DNA of 64,000 bases from Streptomyces sp. 3214.6 (GTDB lineage: Bacteria > Actinomycetota > Actinomycetes > Streptomycetales > Streptomycetaceae): NCBI RefSeq assembly GCF_900129855.1, contig NZ_LT670819.1, positions 4,402,001-4,466,000 of the forward strand, written 5' to 3'. Position 1 is the first letter of the stretch, and each line of letters opens with the position of its first letter. Shown here piece after piece: positions 43,533 to 52,455 of this stretch. Below the pieces are notes generated by a model that saw only the letters and a program-made list of their open reading frames with translations, made no database searches and was not told the DNA's origin. Position numbers and translations under genes: made by a program.

Positions 43533-44018
43533 ATGAACACCAAGACAGCAAAACGAACACTCTCGACCATCGCTGTCGTCATCGCTGCCTTATCTTCCTC
43601 AGCGAACTCAGCGGCAGCCAGTCCCGCAAATTCAGCGGCCACTCCGGTGGAGTGGTCGGCAACCCACGGTTCGTCTAGTGCGTCCGGCACCCGGTGGACC
43701 GAACAGAACGGCAGCAGGACAGTTCTCGCGGTCAACGGAGAAATCCAGAACACAGGCACCGAATGCTTTTCTGTCTGGGTCCAGTGGACCCGTGACTTCA
43801 TCCCTTCCCCCTATACCAAACATGCCACTCAATGCGGCGCCGGAGTCTCTCCCGTCAACCTTCGACTGAGCCCATATCAACCAACCACCACCGGCCGACT
43901 GAAGGTGTGTCGGGGCACCGCGGACACCACAGACTGCGGATCGTCCATATCTCTCACTACCTGGCCGATAAACAACTCAAAGAAGGCCACCTCCTACACG
44001 CAATCACCTCCTCGCTGA
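43533..44018 (+). CDS. Small secreted protein, function unknown
   Basis: A 161-residue protein. A clear signal peptide (LSTIAVVIAALSSSANSAAA) is followed by a mature domain with four cysteines (TGTECF, TQCGAG, KVCRG, TDCGSS), so two disulphides are likely, and a beta-rich WVQWTRDF core. Lower GC and a codon use unlike the neighbours suggest recent acquisition. No family recognised. It ends 76 nt before the M23 peptidase gene. Confidence 0.72.
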   Translation: MNTKTAKRTLSTIAVVIAALSSSANSAAASPANSAATPVEWSATHGSSSASGTRWTEQNGSRTVLAVNGEIQNTGTECFSVWVQWTRDFIPSPYTKHATQCGAGVSPVNLRLSPYQPTTTGRLKVCRGTADTTDCGSSISLTTWPINNSKKATSYTQSPPR

Positions 44019-44094
44019 TATCCGGGGTGGGCCGGCAGACCAGGACTCTGGAATGCTGCGCCCACCTGCAAGTCCCCCACTGAAAGGCCCCCAC

Positions 44095-44937
44095 ATGCCA
44101 CAGTCCCTGTGGAAACGCCACGGCCTGGTGCTGGCCGCTGGCGCCGCGTGCATCCTCGTCAACGGCAAGGGCATCGGGCCGTTATGGCTCGTCGGGCTCG
44201 CCCTGCTGGTGACAGGTCTGCTGATGCGGCGGGCGATGACGCGTGCCCAGCGCCCGCCGAGCGAGGAGGCCCCCCCGTTGGCACTGGACATTCCCGTGAA
44301 TGGCCGCTGGATGGCCCGCAACGGGCCGGCCACCAAGGTGCCCAGCCACACCCACAACCTCGCGCAGACCTACGCCATCGACCTGGCCCGCCGCCCAGCG
44401 CCGGAACCCGTGTGGCTGTGGCCGCTGACGCGACGCCCCGAGTCCTACCCGTCCTTCGGTGAACCACTGCTCGCCCCCGCGGACGGCCGGGTGGTCGCCG
44501 CCGCAGACAGCCAGCGCGACCACCTGACGCGTAGTTCCCTGGCCGGCTTGCTTTACGTACTGCCGGAGGGTTTCGTGCGCTCCCTCGGCCTTCCTCGCCA
44601 CCTGCTCGGCAACCACCTGATCCTCGACTTGGGCGACGGAGCACACGCCGTCTTCGCACACCTGCGGCGCCACTCGCTGAACGTGGCCGTTGGGGACCGG
44701 GTGACGGTCGGTCAGCCGCTGGCCGAATGCGGCAACTCCGGCAACTCCGCAGAGCCCCACCTGCACTTCCAGTTAATGGACGGCCCTGACATCACCTCAG
44801 CCCATGGCCTGCGCTTCACCTGGCGGTATCAGGACGACGACGGCGGCGAGCACGAAGGCGTACCCGCCGACAACACGTGCTTCGTCCCCGTCCGGACCGC
44901 CCCCACCGGTTCCTCAGAACCCTACGCCGCGTCATAG
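44095..44937 (+). CDS. M23 family metallopeptidase, membrane-anchored
   Basis: A 280-residue protein from the ATG 44095 (GAAAGG seven bases upstream). Two N-terminal hydrophobic stretches anchor it. The LytM fold shows the zinc ligands: HTHNLAQTYAID near residue 85, later GNHLILDLGDGAHAVFAHLR, and the HLHFQLMD motif near 221. M23 enzymes cut peptidoglycan cross-bridges or act on peptides. The gene converges with the linaridin-like operon and overlaps its last gene by 16 nt. A link to the peptide product (processing or immunity) is possible but unproven. Confidence 0.9.
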   Translation: MPQSLWKRHGLVLAAGAACILVNGKGIGPLWLVGLALLVTGLLMRRAMTRAQRPPSEEAPPLALDIPVNGRWMARNGPATKVPSHTHNLAQTYAIDLARRPAPEPVWLWPLTRRPESYPSFGEPLLAPADGRVVAAADSQRDHLTRSSLAGLLYVLPEGFVRSLGLPRHLLGNHLILDLGDGAHAVFAHLRRHSLNVAVGDRVTVGQPLAECGNSGNSAEPHLHFQLMDGPDITSAHGLRFTWRYQDDDGGEHEGVPADNTCFVPVRTAPTGSSEPYAAS

Positions 44938-45773
44938 CCGGGATCGAGCGCGAAGCGGACCGACTGGACACGGCCGTCCGGGGCGAACTCTCCGAAGGCG
45001 AAGACTTCCTGCGGCCGCTTCGGGTTCCCGTCCCGGCTGGTGGTGTAGCGGGCCGCGAAGCGGTTGCCCTCCCGCAGCGTCTCGTGCACATCCACCGGAT
45101 AGGTGTGGCCCAGCTTGCGCCCCTCTTCCAGCGCCTTCAGGACGCCCGAGCGCTGCATCACCTTTCGCCCGACCTGGTGCAGCGCGTCGGGGGTATGGAA
45201 ACGGTCGTGCGCCTCGGCGGCCGGCACCGTCACGTCGTATCCGGCTGCGTAGTAGGCCCGCAGATAGTGCGCCGGGTCCTGGGCGGGCGTCGGTTCCCCT
45301 CCCTCGGCGGGCGGCAGTGCCGGCGAGGTACCCGGCGCGGGGCGGGCCGCGCTGTCGAACGGCTCGTCCCGGTCCCGTCCCGACCAGCCGGGCCGGGTGG
45401 CAGAGAAGGAGATCGTACGGGCCACCCGCCCGTCCTTGGCCAGTTCGGCGAAGACGGCCGCTTCCGTAGCGGACTGGATCTTGCCCAGCATGGGCGTGCT
45501 GATCGTGTATCGGGCGGCGGCCCGGCGGCCCTCCACTGTCACTTCGTGGATGTACAGCTCGTACGACGCCCCGAGGGAACGCCGGGAGCGGAGGCTGCTC
45601 AGGATTTTGTCGCGGTCCCAGATCCGGCCGTTGACCTGGTGTGTGCCATCGGGCAGGTGATAGCGGTCCCAGACCTCCGCGACCGGGTCGCTGCCGTCGA
45701 TGGCATCGGCATGATAAGCACGCAGGTACCCGGCGAAGTCCTCCGCGGCGGTGGGGCGGTGACTGACACTCAT
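44922..45773 (-). CDS. Tandem NTF2/SnoaL-like protein, last gene of the RiPP operon
   Basis: A 283-residue protein of two NTF2-like domains (residues ~8-120 and ~155-280) joined by a Pro-rich linker (SPALPPAEGGEPTP). Each begins with the same pattern: GYLRAYHADAIDGSDPVAEV and HYLRAYYAAGYDVTVPAAEA, and each continues with DRYHLPDGTHQV or DRFHTPDALHQV. NTF2-like folds serve as small-molecule isomerases, cyclases or binding proteins. The ATG 45773 overlaps the oxidoreductase stop as ATGA. A tailoring or leader-binding role in peptide maturation is inferred from the operon only. Confidence 0.85.
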   Translation of the reverse strand: MSVSHRPTAAEDFAGYLRAYHADAIDGSDPVAEVWDRYHLPDGTHQVNGRIWDRDKILSSLRSRRSLGASYELYIHEVTVEGRRAAARYTISTPMLGKIQSATEAAVFAELAKDGRVARTISFSATRPGWSGRDRDEPFDSAARPAPGTSPALPPAEGGEPTPAQDPAHYLRAYYAAGYDVTVPAAEAHDRFHTPDALHQVGRKVMQRSGVLKALEEGRKLGHTYPVDVHETLREGNRFAARYTTSRDGNPKRPQEVFAFGEFAPDGRVQSVRFALDPGYDAA

Positions 45774-47275
45774 GACGCTCTCCTGCTTTCCTCTGTGGGG
45801 GTCGAATTGTTCTCTGTGGGGGTGGGGCCGCCGTTGGGTCCCAAGGGCGGCACGGCGATGATGTGGAACTCGCGGCGGAGAGCGGCCATCGCGGCGAGGT
45901 GGCCGCACATGCCATGGACACTGGGGCCGGGTGGCGTCGACGCCGAGCACAGGTACACCCCGGCCAGTGGTGTGCGGTACGGGTTCCAAGCGGGTGTGGG
46001 CCGGAACACGGATTGCGTGAGTGTGATGGCTCCGGCGCCGATGTCCCCGCCCGGATAGTTCGGGTTGTAGGTCTCGTACTCGGCAGCCGGCACGCCGCGC
46101 GCCGCGATGACCGTGTCGGCGAAACCGGGGGCGTACCGCTCGATCCGGCGGGTGATCAACGGCACCGGATCCTGGGTATCGCCGTTCGGGACGTGCGCGT
46201 AGGCCCATATCGGGCGGCGCCCGCCGACGGCTCGGCCGGGATCGGTCACAGCCGGGTCGACCAGCAGGACGAAAGGCTCCTGTCCGGCCTCGCCCCGGGC
46301 GGCGGCGTTCTCCGTCGCTAACATCTCGGCACGTGTACCGCCCAGGTGTACGGTCCCCGCTCGTCCCACCTCCGGGTCGGCCCACGGAATGGGCTCGCTG
46401 ACCAGGAAGTCGGCCTTCGCCGCGCCTGGACCGTAACGGAAGCGTTCCAACGCCCGGCGGTAGCGGGCCGGCAACCGGTCACCGGCCAGCGTCAGCAGAC
46501 CGCGCGGCGTGGTGTCCAGCATGATCACCCGGGCGTTGAGCTCCGCGAGGTCGGTGACCTGTCGGCCGGTGTGCACCGCGCCGCCGTGCGCCGTCAGGTC
46601 GTCAGCCAGGGCCTCGGCGATGCGATGGCTGCCGCCCTGTGGCAGCGGCCATCCGGTCGCATGAGCCAGATGGCCGAGCAACAACGCGATGGCGCCGGCA
46701 GGCAGGCTGGGCAACCGGCCCACCGCGTGCGCCGCGACTCCCGTCAGCAGCGCGCGGGCAGCCTCGGTGCGTAGTCCGTTGCTCCGCAGGAGATGGCCTA
46801 ACACCCGTGGGCCCAACAACAGCGGTACAGCGGGGTCGGGCGGCAGGGACCGCTGGCCGGAAAGCAGGAAGTCGGTCACGCCCGAGCTGTGTCTCACCAG
46901 CGGCGCCATCAACCGGTACCAGCGCTGCCCGTCCGAGCCCAGCCGGTCGCGCGTCTCGGCGAGGTCACGGTACGCAAACGCAGCGGCACCACCGTCCAGC
47001 GGGTGTGCGTAGGAAATGGGCGGCTGCAGCAGCCGTACACCGCGGGCCTCCAGGTCGAACGCGCGGAAGAACGCGGAGGCGGCCGCCATCGGGTGGACGG
47101 CAGCGCAGAGGTCGTGCCGTACCGCAGAGTCGAACAGGGCTTCGCCGCGCAGGCCACCGCCGATGACGGCTGCCTGCTCGTGGACCTCCACGGTCAGCCC
47201 GGCGCGCGCCATGGTGACGGCGGCGGCCAGACCGTTGGGGCCACTACCTACGACCGCGACATCAACCCGGGTCAT
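45770..47275 (-). CDS. FAD-dependent oxidoreductase (phytoene-desaturase-like)
   Basis: A 501-residue flavoprotein. The N-terminal FAD-binding loop reads MTRVDVAVVGSGPNGLAAAV with an acidic residue at the end of strand 2 (VEVHEQAAVIGGG). The C-terminal LAGVYLCSASTPPGPSVHGM motif is typical of carotenoid-desaturase/amine-oxidase relatives. Enzymes like this dehydrogenate or isomerise hydrophobic substrates. It overlaps both neighbours by four bases, so it is made together with the exporter and the NTF2-like protein. Linaridin clusters of the legonaridin type contain an oxidoreductase of this kind, to my recollection; a role in modifying the peptide is inferred. Confidence 0.9.
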   Translation of the reverse strand: MTRVDVAVVGSGPNGLAAAVTMARAGLTVEVHEQAAVIGGGLRGEALFDSAVRHDLCAAVHPMAAASAFFRAFDLEARGVRLLQPPISYAHPLDGGAAAFAYRDLAETRDRLGSDGQRWYRLMAPLVRHSSGVTDFLLSGQRSLPPDPAVPLLLGPRVLGHLLRSNGLRTEAARALLTGVAAHAVGRLPSLPAGAIALLLGHLAHATGWPLPQGGSHRIAEALADDLTAHGGAVHTGRQVTDLAELNARVIMLDTTPRGLLTLAGDRLPARYRRALERFRYGPGAAKADFLVSEPIPWADPEVGRAGTVHLGGTRAEMLATENAAARGEAGQEPFVLLVDPAVTDPGRAVGGRRPIWAYAHVPNGDTQDPVPLITRRIERYAPGFADTVIAARGVPAAEYETYNPNYPGGDIGAGAITLTQSVFRPTPAWNPYRTPLAGVYLCSASTPPGPSVHGMCGHLAAMAALRREFHIIAVPPLGPNGGPTPTENNSTPTEESRRAS

Positions 47276-49005
47276 GCCAACGCGTCCTCGGTCGCGAACT
47301 GCCCACTGGCAAGCCGCCGGTAGACCGCGTCGGATTCGATGAGCTCGCGGTGGGTGCCGGTCGCCCGTACCCGTCCCTCCTCCATCACGATGATGCGGTC
47401 GGCCTGCACGATGGTGGACAGCCGGTGCGCGATGGCAAGCACGGCGCATTCGCGGCCGGCTTCCATGATCGCGTCGCGCAACGCCGCCTCGGTGTCGCTG
47501 TCGAGGTGGGCGGTGACCTCGTCGAGCAGGATCAGCTCCGGACGCTGCAGCAACGTCCGTGCGATGGCGAGCCGCTGCCGCTGGCCGCCGGACAGGCCGG
47601 CGCCGCGCTCACCCAGCTCAGTGTCAAGGCCGTCGGGCAACGCGGTGATGAATTCCTCCAGGCTGGCAAGCCGCAGCGCGCGAGCGATGTCGGCCTCGTC
47701 GGCCTCCGGGTTCGCGTACGTCAGGTTCTCGCGGATGGTGCCGCGCAGGAGCGGTGCGTCCTGCTCGACATAACCGACCAGCGAGCGCAGTTGGGTAAGC
47801 GGAAGGGCGGCGATGTCGTGGCCCGCGACCCGAATGGTGCCGGTGTCCGGCTGGTGAAAGCGCTCGATGAGCTGGAACGCCGTCGTCTTGCCCGTGCCGG
47901 AGGCGCCCACGATCGCGGTCAGGCCGCGACGCGGCACGGTGAACGAGACGTCCCTCAAGACCGGCGCATTGTCGTGGTAAGCGAAGCCGACGCCCTCGAA
48001 ACTGACCGCCACCGCCGACTCCACGACGGACGCGTGCTCCTGCCGTTCCGTCGGCTGCCCATCCTCCTGCTCCTCCTGCGGGATCGTCCCCAGCTCGGTC
48101 ACGCGCTGGATGGCGGCGCGCCCCTGCTGGATCTGGGCGATCGACATGAAGAGCATCACCAGCGGTGACACCAAATAGAAGAGGTACATCACGAACGACG
48201 TGAGGTCGGCGGGCGTGAGCGATCCAGTGGCGACCCGGGCCATACCCCAGGTGATGACGACGGCGAGCGAGAGTTGCGTGCCGACGTTCATCATCGGGGT
48301 GAGCAGCGAGCTGAATCCGGTGACTCGGATCCCACTGCGTCGAGCCCGGTCGGCGAGCCGTACCAGCTGCTCGGTCTCCCGCCCTTCGGCGCGGGACGCC
48401 TTGACCGTTGTGATCGCACCGAGCACCCGTTGCAGGCCCGAGCCGAACGCACCGATGTTCTGCCGGTTTTGCAACGCGGCGATCCGGACCTGACGGGCCA
48501 GCAGGAGCGCGCTGACGCTGGCCAGCCCCAGGCAACCGAGCGTGGTGAGCAGCAGCTTCCAATCGAGCCTGGCCATCAGCACGATGCCGCCGATCACCAT
48601 GAAGACGGACGTCACCACCTGCGCGAGCGCCTGGGCGATGACCAGGCAGGCGATGGAGGTGTCGGACACCGTGCGCGAGAAGACGTCGCCGTGCTCCAGG
48701 CGCGAGAAGTGCGGAATCCGACTGCGCAGCAGACGGCCGCCGAGGATGCTTCGGGCATCGAACACGATGTTCTCGCCGGCCCTGCCGATGGCATAGGCAT
48801 GGCCGGCGCTCAGCGCCGCGTCCGCGAGGAAGAACAGCGCGATGAACGTGATGGGCCAGGCGATCGGCTTGTCCAGGGCCACGGCCTCGATCAGCCGGCC
48901 CAGCATCCAGGGCTGGGCGAGAGTGGCAGCCGCACCGAGCAGGCCCATACCGATACCAGCGATCAGCAGGACCCGGTGGCGAAGGACTATCTCCCGGAGG
49001 TTCAT
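47272..49005 (-). CDS. ABC exporter (permease-ATPase half transporter)
   Basis: A 577-residue half-transporter with an ABCB-type membrane domain (six hydrophobic segments, residues ~10-300) and an ATPase: Walker A AIVGASGTGKTTAF near 365, Q-loop YVEQDAPLLRGTI, signature GAGLSGGQRQRLAIARTLL near 468, Walker B ELILLDEVTAHLD, H-loop AIAHRLSTI. There is no peptidase C39 domain, so the leader must be removed by another protease. It most likely exports the mature peptides and gives the host immunity. The start overlaps the methyltransferase stop as ATGA. Confidence 0.95.
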   Translation of the reverse strand: MNLREIVLRHRVLLIAGIGMGLLGAAATLAQPWMLGRLIEAVALDKPIAWPITFIALFFLADAALSAGHAYAIGRAGENIVFDARSILGGRLLRSRIPHFSRLEHGDVFSRTVSDTSIACLVIAQALAQVVTSVFMVIGGIVLMARLDWKLLLTTLGCLGLASVSALLLARQVRIAALQNRQNIGAFGSGLQRVLGAITTVKASRAEGRETEQLVRLADRARRSGIRVTGFSSLLTPMMNVGTQLSLAVVITWGMARVATGSLTPADLTSFVMYLFYLVSPLVMLFMSIAQIQQGRAAIQRVTELGTIPQEEQEDGQPTERQEHASVVESAVAVSFEGVGFAYHDNAPVLRDVSFTVPRRGLTAIVGASGTGKTTAFQLIERFHQPDTGTIRVAGHDIAALPLTQLRSLVGYVEQDAPLLRGTIRENLTYANPEADEADIARALRLASLEEFITALPDGLDTELGERGAGLSGGQRQRLAIARTLLQRPELILLDEVTAHLDSDTEAALRDAIMEAGRECAVLAIAHRLSTIVQADRIIVMEEGRVRATGTHRELIESDAVYRRLASGQFATEDALA

Positions 49006-49757
49006 GCCGGCTTGGTATAGGTGGCGACGAACAGTCCGGTCGCGGGGGCGTACTCGGTCCGCTGCCAGTCACTGTAGTGACCCTCGGTCTGCAGCCCGGC
49101 GTCCTGTGCATAGCCGTCCACCTCGTCGGGCGTGAGCAGGCGGGCGACTTCGGTGCCGATGCGGTGGGTGCCGTCGGCCTCGAACCACACGGTGGACACC
49201 TGCCAGATCCGGTTGTCCATCAGAAGCGTGGCGTGCATCTGAATGCCGGTGTTCGGCTCCGGGTAGGGCACGAACATCGTCGTGCGCGTCAGGCCCTCGT
49301 GCTGAGCGACAACTCCCGGGCGGTTGTGGGTCTCGACCACCAGTCGGCCGCCGGGCCGGAGGTGTTCAGCCGCACGAGCGATGGCCTCGCGCTGTCCCTC
49401 GGGGTCGAGGACCAGCGCGAGCGTGGAGCAGACGCAGTAGACGAGACCGTACTGCCGTTCTCCCCGGTAGGTCCGGATGTCGCCGAGCTCAGCGATCACC
49501 TGCCCTTCCCCGGCCCGCTTGTCCAGGGCCCCGAGCATCTCTTGAGAGGAGTCCACACCAGTGACCGGGCCGACGCGATGCGACAGCGGCAGCGCGATCC
49601 GGCCTGTCCCAACGCCGAACTCCAGCGTGCCCCAGGCAGGGTCGGGGTGGAGTTCGGTCAGGGCCTCGACGGTGACCCGTGTGGAGGCATCGTCCTGGAA
49701 GATGCGGTCGTACCAGCCCTCGAACTGTTTGCCATAGCCAATGTCCGCGATTGTCAT
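49002..49757 (-). CDS. SAM-dependent methyltransferase
   Basis: A 251-residue class I enzyme from the ATG 49757 (GGAGAACC upstream). Motif I is LEFGVGTGRIALPL, motif II-like GVDSSQEML, then IAELGDIRTYRG and RPGGRLVVETHNRP. The family matches those that methylate free amines or acids of small peptides. In cypemycin-type linaridins a methyltransferase dimethylates the N-terminus after leader removal; a similar job here is likely but not shown. Confidence 0.92.
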   Translation of the reverse strand: MTIADIGYGKQFEGWYDRIFQDDASTRVTVEALTELHPDPAWGTLEFGVGTGRIALPLSHRVGPVTGVDSSQEMLGALDKRAGEGQVIAELGDIRTYRGERQYGLVYCVCSTLALVLDPEGQREAIARAAEHLRPGGRLVVETHNRPGVVAQHEGLTRTTMFVPYPEPNTGIQMHATLLMDNRIWQVSTVWFEADGTHRIGTEVARLLTPDEVDGYAQDAGLQTEGHYSDWQRTEYAPATGLFVATYTKPA

Positions 49758-49811
49758 CGGTTCTCCGTTTCTCTTGGGTGAGGACACTCCTCGCAGCAGG
49801 AGCAGTCGGTC

Positions 49812-50390
49812 TCAGGCGGCCCGCAGAAAGGCTGGCTGCGTTGGAGTCATCGCCTGATAGGTGGAAACGTAGAGAACCTCCGGATCCTCACTGTCGTCGT
49901 GACCGGCGGCACGGACCACAGCGAATTGGAAGCCACGGACATCTGCAACGTTCGGGGCCTCCCTGATCTGCCTCCGAATGAATTCGGACAGGACTCGGAA
50001 GGGTGGAGTTCCGGTCGGATCACTACCCTTGGCTATGTTCTTGATGATGGCGGTACAGATATCAAACACCGCTTTTTCCGTCCGCCGGGACGAGAACCAG
50101 AATGCCTGGATCATCCTGCGGTTCTGGATCAGGTCGAGTTCGATCCATGGGGACGTCTCATGGCTTTCGTCGAGGGTGCGGTAGAGGTAGTGGTAGTCGT
50201 GCGTCGCGGGGTTCGGGGCGAAGAACTTCCAGTTCGGCACAAGGGAGAAGAGGTCCTTTTCCCGTGCACGCTCGAAAGCCGGATTCGGATGCTGTGCGGC
50301 CAGGGTGGTCACCAGCAAGGCGGCGCCTGCAAGACGCGTCACCGCACCGGGCCCCGTGAGTGCCTCCTTGAGGAATGCGGCGATGCTCAC
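49812..50390 (-). CDS. PNWxFFAPNP protein, partner of the HTTM-hydrolase
   Basis: A 192-residue protein from the GTG 50390, which overlaps the preceding stop as GTGA. One membrane helix (VTRLAGAALLVTTLAAQHP) is followed by the motif SLVPNWKFFAPNPATHDYHY, which I associate with small proteins paired with HTTM (gamma-carboxylase-like) membrane proteins. The rest is a mixed alpha/beta domain ending near VLYVSTYQAMTP. In linaridin clusters the LinH/LinL pair has this type of arrangement; the name is not assigned without a search. Confidence 0.8.
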   Translation of the reverse strand: MSIAAFLKEALTGPGAVTRLAGAALLVTTLAAQHPNPAFERAREKDLFSLVPNWKFFAPNPATHDYHYLYRTLDESHETSPWIELDLIQNRRMIQAFWFSSRRTEKAVFDICTAIIKNIAKGSDPTGTPPFRVLSEFIRRQIREAPNVADVRGFQFAVVRAAGHDDSEDPEVLYVSTYQAMTPTQPAFLRAA

Positions 50391-52282
50391 TTCTCCTCCC
50401 CGGCCTTCTCCGCGAGCTTCCCGGTCGGGGCCGCGACGGTCGGCGCGCAGTGCTGGTCCACGAAGGCCGCGATCAGGTCTGCGGCGGTTCGGGCGTGGCG
50501 AGCATCGGTCAGGATGGTGTCGTGACCGGCACGCTCCACGACGGTGACGTCCCCGTGCCGGCTCGCCGCCTGATGGGTGCGGACGATGTCGTTGTACATC
50601 AGCAGCTGTTCGGGATCCATGTCCACGGTGACCTGCGCGGCAATGACCAGGCCCGGTGCCGGAACGGGGGTCAGGCTCTCGTCGAAGGAGTGGAACTCCT
50701 CCCTGACCACCTCCCACTCCCGTGCTGCCGCACTCCATAGCCGTGCGTCGGTGTAGAGAGCGAAGACCTTCTGGCGATAGGCGTACGGCAGGTCGTCCAC
50801 CCAGCGAGGCCGCGACATCAGCGCACCGCTTCCCAGCTTGGTCCAGCGCGCCATCTCCGTCAGGGAGTAAGTGAACATCTCACTGCCCTTCCGCTGCTTC
50901 TCCGACCGCACGAGCTGCCCTGGGTGAGTGGGGTCGAGGTAGACGACGCCCGCCACCCGTTCACCGAGCTGAGCCACCGCCCGGCGGTTGAAGTCCGCGC
51001 CGAGGGAATGCCCCACCAGCACCACCTTGCGGTCCTCGGGAAGTGCCTGGCGGACCAGGTCTTCCAGGTCGTCCACGGACTCCTGGATGGTGTACGGGGC
51101 CTGCTTCACCCGGCGGCTGGGGCCGTAGCCGGCGCGGGCATACGTCACCACGGGGTGTCCGAGGTCGAACGCCAACCGCTCGACCATCCATGCGAAGTGT
51201 TCGGGGGTCGAGGCAAGGCCGTGGTTGAACACCAGGACCGGGCGGTCGTCGACTCCCTGACCTCCGGTGTCGTAGAAGAGGACGTTGCCGTGCCGGGTGG
51301 TGACGGTCCGCGAATTCGGCCAGCCCGCCACAGCCCGCGCGCGCCGCTGGGTCGCCAGCACGCCCGCGCCGGCGACACCTCCGGCCAGCAGCACCAGCGC
51401 AGTCTTGGCCATGCGATCGTCCCGCCCGGCGACCGCCGAGAACGTCCGCGGCGCCGTCGTGTAGGCGATCATGGGGTGCATGGCGGGAAACGCGGTCATG
51501 AACCGGCCCAGTCCCATGACGAACGCGTTGGCGACATGGAAACCTGCGGCCGAACCGATCATCGCTCGGGTCATCCGCCCGCCGGCCAGATAGACGACGG
51601 GGAAAAGACATTCCATCGCCAGTACGGCATGCTGTGTCGCCTTGCTGGCCTTGGGATAGCGCTGCGTCAGCCGGTAGGCGCGCTCGAAGCCGTAGGTGCG
51701 GGTCCGCATCACACCGGGGAGAGCCGAACCGTCACGCCACTTCGTTCCCGCCAGCTTCGCCCAGCCGGACGCCGCGTAGGACATGTTGGCCTGGATCGCC
51801 AGGTACCACATCAAGGCATCACTGACCTGCGGACTCTTTGAGAGCCGAGCAAGCCCGGTGACCGTCTGCACTTGTGTGGCAACTTGGTCCGAGCCGTCCG
51901 TGCCATAGCGGTGGCGGGCCTGCAGAAGGGTGGTCGTGGCGGCGAGACAGAGGTTGCCTGCCGCCCGCCACTTACTGTTGCCGGGCAACAGCATTCCCAG
52001 GCTGCAGGCGACGCGCGTGGCGTGCAGAGTCAGCGTGGTCCGCCTGCCGCTCACGGCATTGGTGAGCTTCTGGATCACCGGGATCTTACTCTCCGGCGTC
52101 TGCTTCATGATCTCCCAGTCATTGAGACCACCCGGCCCCAGGTTCCGATGCTGGTGCAGGTATTCGAGAGAAGATGAAAGACTGGAGAGGGCTGCGAGAC
52201 GCTCGGATATTCCTATCGCCCGATCCCGGGAAACCGGAATTGGCGAAAATACCGAAGGAACAAGTCTCTTTATTCGCGTCAT
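50387..52282 (-). CDS. HTTM-like membrane protein fused to an alpha/beta-hydrolase (LinH-like)
   Basis: A 631-residue protein from the ATG 52282 (GGAGGA eight bases upstream). Residues ~75-320 form a polytopic domain like HTTM/gamma-carboxylase proteins, with LLQARHRYGTDGSDQ and YAASGWAKLAGTKWRDG. Residues ~340-615 form an alpha/beta-hydrolase: nucleophile elbow VVLVGHSLGADFN near 423, then YLDPTHPGQLV and a catalytic-type histidine in VVERAGHDTILTD. The combination of membrane domain and hydrolase is that of linaridin maturation proteins involved in dehydration or epimerisation. It follows the two precursor genes. Confidence 0.85.
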   Translation of the reverse strand: MTRIKRLVPSVFSPIPVSRDRAIGISERLAALSSLSSSLEYLHQHRNLGPGGLNDWEIMKQTPESKIPVIQKLTNAVSGRRTTLTLHATRVACSLGMLLPGNSKWRAAGNLCLAATTTLLQARHRYGTDGSDQVATQVQTVTGLARLSKSPQVSDALMWYLAIQANMSYAASGWAKLAGTKWRDGSALPGVMRTRTYGFERAYRLTQRYPKASKATQHAVLAMECLFPVVYLAGGRMTRAMIGSAAGFHVANAFVMGLGRFMTAFPAMHPMIAYTTAPRTFSAVAGRDDRMAKTALVLLAGGVAGAGVLATQRRARAVAGWPNSRTVTTRHGNVLFYDTGGQGVDDRPVLVFNHGLASTPEHFAWMVERLAFDLGHPVVTYARAGYGPSRRVKQAPYTIQESVDDLEDLVRQALPEDRKVVLVGHSLGADFNRRAVAQLGERVAGVVYLDPTHPGQLVRSEKQRKGSEMFTYSLTEMARWTKLGSGALMSRPRWVDDLPYAYRQKVFALYTDARLWSAAAREWEVVREEFHSFDESLTPVPAPGLVIAAQVTVDMDPEQLLMYNDIVRTHQAASRHGDVTVVERAGHDTILTDARHARTAADLIAAFVDQHCAPTVAAPTGKLAEKAGEEK

Positions 52283-52330
52283 GCCGAATTTTTCCTCCAC
52301 GTTGAGCCTGTTGAGGGTAGGCTGGAAAGA

Positions 52331-52363
52331 CTGTCGGGCCGCGATTCCGCCGCGGCCCGACAG
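52331..52363 (-). terminator. 13-bp hairpin between precursor and maturation genes
   Basis: CTGTCGGGCCGCG (52331-52343) pairs perfectly with CGCGGCCCGACAG (52351-52363). On the transcribed strand it is followed by TCTTTCC. It stands between the second precursor gene and the LinH-like gene, so it probably acts as a partial terminator: most transcripts would end after the precursors. Confidence 0.65.
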
Positions 52364-52455
52364 CCTGTCGCTCCCTGGAGGCAACTCCCAGGTGGCAGCC
52401 CCGTCAGAAGCCCACAGGGCTCCTCAGCAGGTGGTGCTCAGTCGGGTCAAACCGA

